64,000 bases of DNA, from positions 1 through 64,000 of the forward strand of contig VUYT01000007.1 in the NCBI GenBank assembly GCA_008802785.1. The letters are read 5' to 3'. The position numbers were made by a program, and so were the translations under genes. This DNA comes from Symmetrospora coprosmae (Eukaryota; Basidiomycota; Cystobasidiomycetes; Symmetrosporaceae). Below the pieces are notes generated by a model. That model made no database searches. It was not told the origin of the DNA and saw nothing but the letters and a program-made list of their open reading frames with translations. Shown piece by piece: positions 1 through 12,002 of this stretch; within the stretch, counting starts at the first letter, position 1, and each line of letters begins with the position of its first letter.

Positions 1-44
1 CCCCCCCCCCCCCCCCCCCGCCCCCCCCCCCCCCCCCCCCCCCC
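1..44. repeat. C homopolymer tract at window edge
   Basis: Forty-three C residues broken by a single G at position 20 form the extreme left edge of the window. It lies about 75 bp upstream of the first gene. It may be a true poly-C tract or an edge artefact of sequencing or assembly; the sequence alone does not decide. Confidence 0.8.
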
Positions 45-119
45 GTGCGCGAGCCTGCTCTGCCGCCCGAATTGGATCGTCCACACAGACGCGATTTATA
101 GAAGAAGACGCCCGCAATC

Positions 120-2332
120 ATGGCAAACTCGTACCCTAGCAGAGCTGGCCTCTACCCCATGTACGCTCCTAGCGCTGCTGCAAGCGCCTCGTCCACCGCA
201 GCAACTCCAGCACCATCACCATCGCCGTACTCGCCGTCCGCCGAGGAGGAGAAGCGCCGGCTGGGTGATGTGCACGCACAAGCACACGCGCACGAGAAAG
301 AGCACTTCCGATACGAGCACCCCAACGACCTCCAGGTGAGGTCAGGGCTTGCTCAGTCACACTCGCACGCCGTCAACATGGCGGCCGGGCCGTCATCGTC
401 ATTTCGCACGCGACAGCCGAGCTCGAGCGAAGAGAAGCCCGCATCGAGAGGAATGGTCGTCTTCAGTGTCCTCTTCTACCTCGTGGCAGCCCTCGTCATG
501 GTGAGTTAGCCATCATACTTTGGAGATGGTGATGGCACGGCTCGAGAGCCCTCGATGCTGATGCCCACCTTCGCTCGTCCCGCATGCACTTCCCCCCCGC
601 GCAGATCATGGCAAATAAATGGGTCCTGAACTCGGTCCAGGTCCCGCTCTTCTTCCTCTTTGTGCAGCTCGTCATTGCTGTCCTCCTGCTCCACATCAGC
701 GCCGTATTCGGTAAGCAGCCTGCGCCCAGTCTGTCTCACCCTCGCTGCCCACAACTCAAACCAATGACTACCCGCCCCATCGCAGGCTACTTCACCATTC
801 CATCGGTCCAGCTCAGCACCTGCCGCGGCCTCGTTCCGCTCGTGAGCATCAATGTTCTCGGTCTGATCTTCAACACGTACTGCCTGTCGTACGTCGACGC
901 GTCCTTCTACCAGGTCGCGCGCGGCCTCGTCCTGCCCTTCACCGTCTTCTTCTCGTACCTGCTCCTCTCGAGCAAGTCGTCCCTCGCCCTCCTGGCCGGG
1001 GTGGCAATTGTGTGCGTGGGCTTCCTCATGGGCGTCAGCGGAGAGGCCATGCACCGCACCTCGTCGCTCGGCATCACGCTCGGCGTCTTCAGCAGCCTCA
1101 CCACCTCTGTCCACGCCATTGTCGTCAAGAAGTCGCTCTCCGTCGTCCGCGGGTCCACCATGGACCTCGTCTACTACAACAATCTCCTCAGCGCCCTCCT
1201 CCTCTCGCCTCTGGTCTTTGTCTCTGGCGAGGCGACCGCCGTCGTGCAGCTGCTCGAAGAAGGCGGGAGACCCCTGTCGACATTCCTCTGGGGAGCCACC
1301 ATCACGGGAGTGTTTGGGTTCCTCATCTGCATTGCCGGGTTCCTCAGCATCAAAGTCACGAGCCCAGTCACGCACATGATCAGCTCGGCCGTGCGGGGCG
1401 TCATTCAGACATTCTTGGGCATGTGGTGCTTTGGCGATGTCATTACTGCGTGAGTCCCCAGCCGTTTGTCGGACGAGACACAGGAGGTCTTCTCGTAGCT
1501 GACCCGGCTCCTCGTGTCACACAGCGGGAGAGGGTCTGGCATCCTCTTCATCCTGCTCGGCTCCACGCTGTACACCTACGTCAAAGACCGCGAGTCGCGG
1601 GCTCTCTCCGCGCCATTGATCAAGCCCGCGCCCATCATCACGAATCGCTCGCTCTACTCCCTCCCGCCGATGCAGCAGCCTCGCGCGTATCAGCATCCGG
1701 GGCAGTCGCATGCCCACCATCAGCCGCAGCCTCGGTACGACGACGAGCCGACCGCATCCACCTCGGCGCACAACTCGCCCGTCCTCGCGAGCAGCGCAAA
1801 TGGCATGTTTGCCGGGCCAGCGGCGCGCCTGAGCGTGCTCAACGTGGGCCTGGCCAACGGTAGCGCGCGCGACGGCGGGGCGGGGAGCGGGCTCCCCTCG
1901 CCCCGGACGCCGCGGCAGCAGGTCGGCGCGCAGCAGCACGCACACCTCGGCCCTGGCCCTGGCCCTGGGCACGGAACGTATGCCGTTGAGACGACGGGTG
2001 CAGACGTTGACGTGCGTGCGGGAGCGGCTGGAAATGGACCGACGGGCATCCGGCTGAGCCCGAGCAACCAGACGCCGAGTCGGCGCTTGTCGTATGACGG
2101 CAGGAGGACCGACTCGGGGTACAGTCATGGCCTCTACTCGCCGCACCAGTCGCCGCAGAAGGCGTCGACTATGGCTGCGGGGGCGGGTCTGCAGCAGTCG
2201 CACTCGCACTCGCACGCGCAGTCGCCGCATGGCAAGAGCACATCCCTGTCGGACCTGCGGGACCTGAAGGAGATACTGACGGGTCAGTCACACCATCCGC
2301 GCGGAGTCGGCAAGGAGGAGAAGGCCTTTTAA
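120..2332 (+). CDS. GDP-fucose-type nucleotide-sugar transporter (TPT/SLC35C family)
   Basis: Four exons (120-500, 605-710, 786-1449, 1525-2332) join in frame to 652 aa. The core is a multi-pass triose-phosphate-translocator fold. It matches GDP-fucose transporters (SLC35C1) in segments such as YQVARGLVLPFTVFFSYLLL, the KK near LTTSVHAIVVKK, the FYNN-like VYYNNLLSALLL and IKVTSPVTHMISSAVRG. The expected role is exchange of GDP-sugar for GMP across Golgi or ER membranes. The roughly 125-residue N-terminus is Ser/Ala/Pro-rich with a His-rich patch. The C-terminal 240 residues are a Gly/Ser/His-rich cytosolic tail, much longer than in animal homologues. Family membership is clear. The exact sugar (GDP-fucose or another) is inferred from similarity. 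The start at 120 is the first in-frame ATG, and its reading frame runs straight into the first donor GTGAGT. Confidence 0.85.
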
Positions 2333-2666
2333 AGAGTGTCGCTTCCTCAACGGGCACATGGACACTTCTCATCCGCCTGCCTGCAGTACCACCTCTATAT
2401 TTATGCTGTCCCTTTAGGCTGTGTATCGTCGCGTGTATCTCTGCTGAAATCCGCTCTACCGCGAAATCTGTAATCGCGCGTTGCCTAGCTTTACGCAACG
2501 GCGCCTGGCCTCTGTCGTTCCATCTGTCGACTCTGCGCTTCGGATTCTGAGAGGAGTCCTCTGCGTAATTTAGTACTGTCCCCGTGGCAAACTGCCAGAG
2601 GGCCTCCCTCAGCGAGCTCTCCGCTTGGTCTCCTTCGACTGGACTCCTGGCTCTCGCACCACCACA

Positions 2667-3803
2667 ATGGACGCTCAAGCGGCTGCGGGCCCTTCCTTCA
2701 CGTCTTCGTCTTCGTCATCCTCCTCGCGCGTCCTGCCCAGCAATCGCGACGCTGAGCGGCCCAACTCGCACACCCAGCCCAGAGCAGGGAGATCCAGCAT
2801 GTCGGACGACGAGCTCCTCGAGGCGCTCGAGGACGAGCTCGAGGCCGACAGCGACTTTATGAGCAGCTACAGGGAGCAGCGGCTGGCCGAGTACAAGCGC
2901 GAGTGGGTTGCACGTCCGTCCGTCCGACCACGACGAGCTGGCTTGGGGCAGAAGAGCGCACTCGCTCGTTATGCGCGTACATGGGCCTACGGCTGAGTGC
3001 GGCGGCGGTCCTGCGCCGTTATCACTTTGCAGACTCGAGCGGACAGCAGAAGCGCGGGATGCAGACGTCCACGGCAAGCTGTCCGAGATGAAGGTCGAGA
3101 AGGATGTCATCCAAGCGACGTTGTGGGTCTGCGGCGTCCCGCCTGGGCTCGCAGAACGGAGAAGCCCGACGCGACTTTCGGCGGCAGAACACGACCGGCG
3201 AGGGCTTGAGAGCTGAGCTGACGTATGACCTCTCGGCCTGCTTCTCTGCTCCCACGACCTCTTCGCGCCCACGCTCGCCCGCCCCGCAGAAAGAACAAGC
3301 GGACCATCATCCATTTCTACCACCCAGATTTCCGGCGGTGTAGACTGATGGATAAGCATCTCGAGGTGAGTGTGAACATGCCTCGCTCCGCCTCGCGTGC
3401 AAGGTACGCTTGCCGCTGGGTGCACCAGCTGATGTTCAATTTCGCATCCTCCATCGCCCGCAGTCCCTCGCGGCGCGCCATCTCGGGACCCGCTTCATCA
3501 AGGTACACGTTGCGAACGTCCCCTTCCTGGTCGTCAAGCTCGAGATCAAGGTCCTACCATGCGTGATTACCTTCGTCGACGGCGTAACGCGCGATAAGTA
3601 CGTCGCGAGGAACACGGACTCGGTGATCCGCAAGAGACTGATCGCTCGTCTGACTCTCGCGCAGGATCGTAGGATTCGAAGGCGTTGGAGACGGACAGAG
3701 TGACGACTTCACCACGGGCCAGCTTGAGCTACGCCTATCACAGTCCGAATCAATAGCGGGCAAAACCGGACAACAGGACGGGGCTATACGGCGTCCTTTC
3801 TGA
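2667..3803 (+). CDS. Phosducin-like / TXNDC9-type thioredoxin-fold protein (Plp1-like)
   Basis: Five exons (2667-2902, 3033-3122, 3290-3365, 3464-3597, 3665-3803) give 224 aa, the usual length of the Plp1/TXNDC9 family. After a Ser-rich start come the acidic ELLEALEDELEADSDFM segment and a helical KREL..AEARDADVHGKLSE region. A thioredoxin-like domain follows with HFYHPDFRRCRLMDKHLE, FIKVHVANVPFLV and KVLPCVITFVDGV, ending in IVGFEGVGDGQSDDFTT. The catalytic CXXC of thioredoxins is absent, as in the family. Homologues act with the CCT chaperonin on tubulin and actin folding in the cytosol (known of the family). It is tandem with the transporter, 334 bp downstream, and convergent with the next gene. 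Confidence 0.88.
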
Positions 3804-3950
3804 CGTTCTCTCTGCGGATATTGCTTGCATTGCACGTCACCGTAGTCTCCGCATCTGTTGTAGGCTATCTGCACTGCCGCACTGCGGTTTCCCCTCGTAT
3901 ACCTATACTCTCGCACACTGCTGTACTGCTCAAGGTAGCCCTTCCGCTAC

Positions 3951-6639
3951 TCACACGTCTACCGTGTCGGCGATCTCTGGCTTGCTCGTTCCCGCCGCGA
4001 CCTGCCGGGCAGATGCCCTGGTGCCCAGACTCGTCCGGGACGCTCTGGGTGTGCGCTGTGCTCGACGTCCCGGCATCGTTCCTCTCATTCTCGAAGCGGT
4101 GCCGGCCGCTGCTCCGAGAGGCTCTGCCTGGTTCGACGACGCTGCTGCGCCGACCGTCTCCTCCTGTGTGGCTGGACTGGCCGGGTAGCTCCCGAGCGTT
4201 GATGTGCCCACGCTGCGCTGACTTGATGGCCCCGCCTCCGCCTCCTCTTCCGCCTGTAGCTGCGCCAGTGGTCCTCGTTCAGTCTTGACGATGAGCTCGG
4301 ACGCGTCATCGTCACTTCCGACTGCCTCCACTCCTGCGTCCTCAGCTCGGGTCGGAGTCTGCTGGCCTGACGGCCTCTGGCTGAATATCTGCCGTACATC
4401 AGGCAGCTCGTCATCCGAGTCCTCGTCCATCGGGGCTGCCTGATGTGCCTGCGTATGATCGAGCTGGAGCAGCCGCTGAGAAGAAGGTCCAGGTGTGTCC
4501 CCGACACGCGATGAAGCCGGACCGGTCCGCGGAGATGGCTCCAAGGACGACTGCGCCAGAGCTGCCTGCAACTCCCGGGCCTGATCCTGTAGCGCCCGCT
4601 TCTCCACCTCGGAGAGGCTGTCGTACACTTGTTGGGTGTAGTCGCGCTTCTGCCCATTCGTGAGCTGCCAGTACTCTGATCGCTGCTCTGGTGAGAAATT
4701 CTCCTCGAGAAGTTCTTGCAAGGCCGAGAAGTCCATTGCGGAGGCCGTGTCTGTAAGCTCGGTAGAGCTTGTTTGAGGCGCGCGCACTGGAGCCATGGCT
4801 GCATCCTGCGCGGCGGCAATGCCGTCTTCCGGCTGAGCTCCTGTATGTCCGTGATCGACGACATTCAAGGCTCCCGATTCTGCACTCGCCTGAGCCGGAG
4901 GCAAATTGCCACGCTCGGGGGTGATCGCTGGTCCTGCATATTGCGGGGTGGCTGTCACATTCTCCAGAGTTGACGATGCACTAGGCGCCTGCGTGGACAC
5001 AGGGGCTGAACTCGCTTGCTGAGCACTTGGTTGTGGCGTACCGCTTTGCGAACAAGTGCCGTCCGGTCTCTCCGCCAGCCGCTTTCTAGCAACGTCTAGT
5101 CTGGACCGAGCGTCTTGCACCTCGTCTTCTTTCGTGCGGAGATCGGCATCATTCTGTAGAACCTGGGGCTCGAGCTACGAAACCGATGCTGCATCAGCTG
5201 CCAATCTGCCCTCAGCTTCTTCTTGCGCTGACCAACCTGAGCGCATCTGAAACGCAGCATGGCCATCTCCTCATCCTCCTTCTGCGCCTTCCACATGATC
5301 CGTTCGGCCTTGGTTGTGTGAGGGGCAGACCTCTTCCTTGTCTTCTTCTCCGGGCTCGATGGTCGAGAAGAAGCTGACCGAGGGTCCCCGGAGTGCACCG
5401 ATAGAGCTCTGCCTTTGCCCTTCTCTGCGCTCGAGTAGCGCTTCTCGATGACCCCGCTCGTGTCTTCTGAACTGAGATTGGTCGTCGTTCCACTGTCGAG
5501 GTCCATCCCATCAAGTCCATCGCATGCATCGGAGTCGGAGTCGCTCGTCATATCTGCATCTCCCTTCACGCCTCCCGAATCGCTTAGACTTTCTGTGTCT
5601 GTACTCTCCGGAGCATGGCTCTGTCAGGGGTGGCGAAGCATCAGCAACGCGCAACACTGTTCCCTCATCAGCTTACGATGCCTACCTTCTTCCGCTTGCG
5701 AGATACGCCGCTTGTCCTATGTGTGCCGGATGAAGCTGCCTCGGAGCTTTTCGCTTGTACCTTCAGCATAGCGATCATTTGCTTCTGAAAGCTTCGCGTT
5801 TGAGAGTGCAAGCGCGGCGTCGCAGCCAGAGTGAGCCTCTCGAAGCTATGCGCGGCAAAAAGGCCCAGTCAGCAGCAGCTTCAACCGCAGTGGGAGCGAA
5901 GGGCATCACTCACCTCCCCCAACTGGACACCAAACCTGCTGTTCTCTGACAGGAGTTGTGTGACTTTCTCCTGCAATGGCTTGCAGTACTGGTTCTCATG
6001 GCGTTCCGTGTCCTCTCGTCCCCCAATCACACCGCAGCCCTTCGAGCGGTACGCGCAGGCGTGGTACTTGCACGCTTTGGCGTGTTCTGGTGCATCCTTG
6101 CGTTTGATGATCTGCACGCAGCCATTCTCGCGACGCTCGCAATACAGGGTCGCTTCGGCGCACTCACGCGCCCGGTGAGTGCGCGCGTTGCTTAGGAGGA
6201 CATCCTCCCCGCAAGCACACCTTTCGGTCCGGTACGAGCATCCGCTCGTGACATGCGGCGTGAACTGAGCCTGTGGTCCGACGAAGGAGCATCCGTGGTG
6301 CGCGTTTGGACACCGCCGACGCAGAGCTGACAGCTGCCGACCGAGGAAAGCGGATCGCGTCCGAGCGAAACGCGCTACGCAAGGCGGCTTGATGTGACTA
6401 GGACACCAGAGAGATCTTCCCGCAGACGCATGATTTGCAAGGCATTCCATGCAGACGATGTGCTCCTCTTCGCAGCCGAAGTTCGGGTCCTCCGGGATTC
6501 TGGAGCAGCTGGCACATGCGAGGCTTTCGAGACGGCTGATGGGCTCGTCGAAACTGCAGGGCGATGCTCAGAACCTTCACGGATGGTGTATGTGCCCTAG
6601 AAACCTCAGCTCGGCTCACCTCTCGAACGGGATGCCCAT
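3951..6639 (-). CDS. RING/TRAF-type zinc finger protein with long disordered tail
   Basis: Six minus-strand exons (6639-6620, 6553-5914, 5845-5761, 5716-5686, 5618-5237, 5174-3951) chain in frame to 793 aa. A short first exon (MGIPFE) leads into a Cys-rich RING-like segment (LACASCSRIPEDPNFGCEEE, then VCMECL). TRAF-type zinc fingers follow: CPNAHHGCSF, CSYRTERCACGEDV, CERRENGCVQIIKRKD and YRSKGCGVIGGREDT. Next come a short helical stretch (ALALSNAKLSEANDRYAE) and about 500 residues of acidic, Ser/Pro/Gln-rich sequence without a recognised domain. RING plus TRAF fingers suggest a ubiquitin ligase or adaptor. No target can be read from the sequence. The 31-nt fourth exon and the CAGAG acceptor of exon 5 are the weakest joins. 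A split into two genes near 5700 remains possible. Confidence 0.65.
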
Positions 6640-6769
6640 CCTGACGGATGCGTCAGGGCGGTCGGACGGACGGCAAGCACACGGGGTGGCGAAGCGTTTC
6701 GGAAGAGCAGGTACAACAAGTGCTCCACTAAATGCTCAGGGGGAATTCTGATATTCCCGCCATGCAATA

Positions 6770-8666
6770 TTACATAAGTACCAGTCTAGCTGCCTTTTCT
6801 ATTTGCTCCGGCTTCAGGTTGTAGCACTCGTCGATCAGGGCACTTCTGAACGTGTTTGGCCCGCGCACATCGTCTCTCGTCCCAGCAACCTCGGCAGCAA
6901 TGTTGTATGCAAGGATCCTGCATCCTAGCGATGTCTCAGCGATGTGTTGACCGTCCATCAAGCGGAGCCTTCCACTCACGCAGCTACCGTCGCTTCGAGC
7001 GCTCTGTCCCGCCCGCTCACGCTGAGGAAGCAGGCGATAGCGGCAGAAAGCATGCATCCGCTTCCTGTAATGTCGCCTTGGTATCGGTGACCGTTCGATA
7101 TTGAGAAGACGACCTGACCGTCCGATACCCAGTCCGTCTCGCCAGACATGGCCACAACGGTTTCTGTGCATGGGATGAAGCGAAGTTCAGCAGTCGCCCA
7201 GCCAGCGAGCAGCAGCAGAAACACCATATCCACGCACTCTCTCTACGAGCCAAGTCGCACACGACTGTCCCCGGATCCTTGAACCCCGGACCGGCTGAGT
7301 CAACCCCTCTGCTCTGCACCTCGGACAGCCCCGCCAGCGCGCCGATCTCGCCCGCATTGCCCTTGATGACAGTCATGTGGACGTCGTCCATCAATTGCGC
7401 TATCGTCTCTTTGCGGAAGGTAGAGGCGCCAACACCGACTGGGTCGAGCAGGACAGGTTTGGCGTTCCTGTTTGCCGTCTTCCCGGCAAGCGTAGCGCCC
7501 TGGACCTGCCGCGCATCGACCGTGCCCATGTTGAGCACGAGAGCACCAATCAGACCGCCCAGCTCGACTGCCTCCTCTGGGTTGCCCGACATGATGGGTG
7601 AGCTTGATAACGCCAGCGTGAGGTTGGCAGTGTCATTCATGACAACCTGGTTTGTGATGTTCTGGCAGACTTTTGGATCACTGCTGCGCAGCTCTCGGAG
7701 GAGGGCGGCGGCTGCTCGTACCATCTCCTCGGCTGACCTGGCACATGCCGGTGAAGGCAAGGGATATCGCGGACCTTCGCTTCTGAACGCTTGGCGCAGC
7801 TGCATGGCAGCTGCTTGTGGGTCCGACGCTGCCGAGATGGCAGATACGCATGCCACTCCATCATAGGTGCGATATGATTGCGATTTTCGGACGTAGGCAG
7901 GGCTTTGCGCCAGGAACGCGGGGAGCGTATCTGCATTGAGCCCGCCGATGGCCACCGCCTTGACTGGCGAATCTTCCAAGAGAGCAAGCAGGTCGCGAGC
8001 ACCCCTGTTGCCGATCGGAGGGTTATGATCCTTCTTCGATAGTGTGGCGTGGATGGGGCCGATACCGACGTAGTCTGCGGTCCCTTCGCGCAGGACTTCC
8101 TCGAGCTCATCAGGCGTATTCACGCTCACGCCGATGAGGGCGTCTGGTCCGAGCAGGGCTCTCGCTTGTAGTGCGGGGAAGTCGTCCTGTCCGACGTGGA
8201 GATGGCAACCGACTGCGAGGGCAATATCGAGGCGGTCGTTGATGAACAGCGGGATGCGAAACTACTGGGTGGTTGCGGAAGAGGAAAGGGAAAGGGAAAG
8301 AGGCAGGGACCTGTGAGGGATCAATGGGCGAGTCCAACTGTTCGTCGACTACTGCAGCGTTTAGCGGTCGCGCCCGAGCGCACCCTGTCAGTGACGGCCT
8401 TGGCGGCCTTTGCGACGTTGAGGAAGTCGCGCGTCGAAGCCGTCTTCTCGCGCAGTTGCACTACCGTCACGCCGCCTGTAGGTCCACGGGACAGCATGGC
8501 GCTTTAGCGGATGAGAGACCCTTCGAGCCGCCCCGCCCTGCCGTGCCAACCAAGCTGCCCCACCTCTGCAGGCGCCCTCGAGGTGGTCGACGAAGCTGTC
8601 AATGCCGCATGCAGGGTCCCTGGCCGTGACATAGTACAGCGAGTAGTCGATATCCGGTTTGGGCAT
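6770..8666 (-). CDS. THI6: Bifunctional thiamine-phosphate synthase / hydroxyethylthiazole kinase
   Basis: Exons 8666-8564, 8475-8384, 8261-7238, 7163-6980 and 6917-6770 splice in frame to 516 aa, typical for fungal Thi6. The N-terminal half is a ThiE-like barrel (DYSLYYVTARD, GVTVVQLREKT, LFINDRLDIALAVGCHLHVG, YVGIGPIHATLSKKDH). The C-terminal half is a ThiM-like kinase (PVLLDPVGVGASTFRKE, TVIKGNAGEIGALAG, GDITGSGCMLSAA with the catalytic Cys). The enzyme phosphorylates hydroxyethylthiazole and couples it to HMP-pyrophosphate to make thiamine monophosphate in the cytosol. It is divergent from the JmjC gene, with only 112 bp between the two start codons. I found no CUGAGA-type TPP riboswitch core in its first intron. 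Confidence 0.93.
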
Positions 8667-8778
8667 TGTGCACACGCTTTCTGACCGATATCAGTCGGAG
8701 GATGAGGACCGGCCGGGAAGGACACTTCAGCTCCTCCCGACGCAGCGAGGAGCATGGACGGAGGAAGAGAGAGAAGCG
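8667..8778. promoter_or_regulatory. 112-bp divergent promoter between THI6 and the JmjC gene
   Basis: The two start codons face away from each other with 112 bp between them. Transcription of both genes must start here or inside each other's 5' coding sequence. The frame of the JmjC gene stays open leftward as far as the THI6 start but has no earlier ATG, so the start at 8779 was chosen. No TATA box is visible. Confidence 0.6.
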
Positions 8779-11700
8779 ATGGAACTCGACAACATGACAG
8801 CAAAGGAGGAAGAGGAGGAGGGTGGTATTGATGATATGGACGGCTCGGACATGCACACATCATCGCCGCTGTCGTCCCTGCGGGAGCTCTCGCCCGCGGC
8901 GTCGACGCTGAGCGAGCTGGGCGAAGAGGACGAGGACGAGGATGAGGAGCAGCTTGAGCTCGGTGGCACACCAGAGCTGCAGCTGGATCAGCGTACAGAC
9001 GGCGAAGGGACCACGTCAGATACGACAGACGTCGGGTTTGTGCCATTGAAGGCCGAGGAGGCCGTGCCCTTGGTTGACGCGGGAACCGGTGTTGCTCTCA
9101 CGCCGGCGCCTCCAGATGCGGTCGCAACGGCAGCGGCGACGACGGAAGCTCCGTCTACCTGCGCCTCCACCTCGGGAGAGACAGCAGAGCTCGAAGCGGT
9201 GTCGGTCGACACACCCAAAGCTCGACCCGCGCCGCGTCTCGCAAAGTCGACGGCCGCAGCAGCCGCCGTGCACAATGCCTCGCCACAGACGACGCCTCGC
9301 ACAAAGATAGGCTCGGCCGCCGAAGCGGACGCAGCGTGTCCCATCTGCGCGCACATACCACCAGAGCAGAAGCGCGTCAAAGGCGCGCGCGAGCGCGACG
9401 ACTGGATTGCTTGCGACCAGTGCACGCGGTGGTTCCACTGGCAAGGATGCGCAAAGCGGAGCGCCCCACCGAAGACGCACGTAAAGTCGTTCGAGGAGTG
9501 GTATTGCAATGACTGCGCTCTCAGAGGTCTGCAGACGGGCAATCCAATCTCGATGAAGCTCAAAGAAGGGAAAAAGCCGAGCAAGAAGAAAGGCGCGAAT
9601 GCTGCGGGAGCGGGAGGCGCTGACGGCGATGCGTATGTGCCCGCTTTTGCGCAACAGGTGCCCTGTCCTGCATGACCCAACTGACGCTGCTTCCTCACTC
9701 TTCTCACTGTGCAGAAGCGCGCGCGCAATGCCAACCGCGCCTTCCGCCGTGTCTGAAGCCAAGTCCGGCAAGGCGTGGCACAGCATCGCCGACACGCGCC
9801 CGCACACCAACTCGAAGTTCAAGCAGATGAAAGGCAGCGAGCTGACGCTCGAGTGGCTTCAGAGCGACCCGCGCGCCTTCAGCGAGCCCATCTTCATTGC
9901 GAAACCGGACGGTCTCGACATGCGCGTCCTTCCCGTCGACATCAAGATTTCCGAGATTGCGGCTCTCGTGGGCGTCGACAAGGCGCTCGACGTGATTGAT
10001 GTCGCGTCGCAGTCTGGACTCTCGAATTGGACCCTCGGCAAGTGGGCAGAGTACTACGAGTCGGATCCTGCCGCGCGGGACAAGATCCGCAACGTCATCT
10101 CGCTCGAGCTTTCGGACAGCCCAATCCGCGATCGGATAGCGAGCCCAAAGCTTGTCAGGGAGATCGACTGGGTCGAGAACTACTGGCCGAAGGAGCTCAT
10201 CGAGCAGAATGTGTACCCGCAAGTCAGCAGATACTGCCTCATGTCGCCCGGGCAAAGCTGGACGGACTGGCATTGTGATTTCTCGGCGTCGAGTGTGAGG
10301 CACCTCAAGCATGCGTGTCCACGGCCAGCTGGTCCATGACTGACCCCCGCTTTCCTCAGGTGTACTACCACATTCTCCGGGGTAGCAAAGTCTTCTATTT
10401 CATTTCACCCACTCCCGCCAATCTTCGTACGTAACTCTCCTGCTGCACACCGTGCGTCTAGCTAGCTTTCGACAGCAGCTGACACCGTCGTGTGTTTCGA
10501 TAGGCCTGTACGAGCTCTGGTCTGGCTCGCAGCAGCAGCACGGCGTATGGCTGGGCGACATGTGCGACCGGGTCTACAAGATCTCGCTCAGCGCTGGCAA
10601 CACGATGATCATTCCTTCCGGGTGGATACATTGCGTCTACACGCCCACAGACGCGCTCGTGATCGGCGGCAACTTCCTCCACTCGTACCACATCCCCATA
10701 CAGCTTCGCGTCTACCAGATCGAGCTCACTACCAAAGTGCCAAAGAAGTTCCGATTCCCGTACTTTGTCACGATGCTGTGGTATGTCGCATGGTACCACT
10801 ATCGCGCCCTTCTGGACTCTGCTTCTGCTTCGAGCGCAGAGGAGAAGCAGGCCGCCAACGGAGGCGACTCGCATGTCCACGGAGTCGGAGCCAACAAGCA
10901 CGGCATACCGCACCGCGTGCTTGTCGGCCTCAAGTCGCTCTCTGCTTTTCTGATTGAGCAAGTGTGGCGCACCACGCCGGGCGCCAGAGTCTCTCCCGAG
11001 CGACGGAGGGTGGCCAAGGAGAACGTGCCGTGGCACTGCATTGCCGATCCGGAAACAGTTGCGAAAGGGCTGCAGCGCCTGGTCTATGCCGCACTGGGCG
11101 AGGAGCTGCCTGAGCCGCCGTCGGACGGGGTACCTACCTTCGACGCGCAGGATTGGCTCGTGGACGAAGGACCGTACACGCTCCCGCCGAAACCGCCACC
11201 GGAGCCCAAAGAGCCGAAAGCGAAGCGCAAAGCCGAGACGCCTGCTATAAGCGAAGGCTCGCCTGTGCCCGGACTTGGCCCACTTGCCAAGGCGCCCAAG
11301 CTGGGGCATACCTCTTCATTCCCTGCGCACGCGCTCGCTGGCGACAATGGCGATAGCAATGGTATCGGTAACAGCTCGACAGCCATCGTCAACGGGCACC
11401 CCGCATCATTCCTCAACGGCTCTGCTGCAAGTGTAGCAGGGAACGGCATCGTCAACGGAAGCTCCGGCGCCGGTCCCAGTCGCTCCGCGCCTAGAAAAGG
11501 CGGGGCAAGCAACTTGAAGGAGAGGGACATGACGGGTCCCGCTGCCCAGCCAGAGAGGATCGAGAAACAGACTGTCGGGCCCATCACCTCGACCCGGACC
11601 GAGCAGCGCGCCCGTCCGTGCCCTCCTGCTGTCGCCCAGCTGGACCTCGCGCTGCTTGCGCCCGGCTCGGTGCCAGATCTCCGGGCCGCAGACGCAGGTG

Positions 11701-12002
11701 AAGCGGAGATGCAGGAAGCTGAAGTCAAGACGACCGCGAGCCAGACGACGACGATCAAGACACTTCCCGGAGAATTGCCAGGCAGCTGGGTCGTTGAGAC
11801 CCGCCGAGTCGTCACGACGGTCGAGAGGGTCTACTTCGCGCCGCCGGTCATCGCCCCAGCGCAGATGGCGCGGAATGCCAGCATGGAAGTCGTCGAGTCT
11901 GCATCTCTGCCGGTCCAAGGCGTTCATGCCGAGGGTCTGGCCCTCTTTCCAAACGGCGCGAGCGACGTTGCTCTGGCTGAAAGCCTCGCCGTGGTGCCAT
12001 AG
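8779..12002 (+). CDS. PHD finger - JmjC histone demethylase (KDM2/JHD1-like)
   Basis: Four exons (8779-9632, 9715-10294, 10360-10426, 10504-12002) give 999 aa. An acidic Ser/Ala-rich N-terminus (about 180 aa) precedes a PHD finger: CPICAHIPPEQK, DDWIACDQCTRWFHWQGC and EEWYCNDC. The JmjC domain follows with the Fe(II) triad His-X-Asp in DWHCDF and a distal His in GGNFLHSYHIP. The 2-oxoglutarate Lys lies in GSKVFYFISP, and the IPSGWIHCVYTPTDAL block is characteristic of KDM2/JHD1. Homologues demethylate H3K36me1/2 in chromatin. The last 350 residues are Ser/Gly/Asn-rich and disordered. The first intron uses donor GTATGT at 9633. The nearby GT at 9658 would put a stop into the next exon, which decides the splice. 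All catalytic residues appear intact, so it is probably active. Confidence 0.9.

Noticed and set aside
506-1375. Long open frame antisense to the nucleotide-sugar transporter
   Set aside because: It mirrors the high-GC coding strand, is rich in Arg/Glu/Gly/Asp without any motif, and the sense strand has a convincing membrane protein.
8476-8563. Possible TPP riboswitch in the first intron of THI6
   Set aside because: Fungal thiamine genes can carry one in a 5' intron, but I found no CTGAGA core or matching partner element here.
9658-9714. Alternative donor at 9658 in the JmjC gene
   Set aside because: It leads to a stop codon within 14 codons of the next exon, whereas GTATGT at 9633 keeps the conserved frame.
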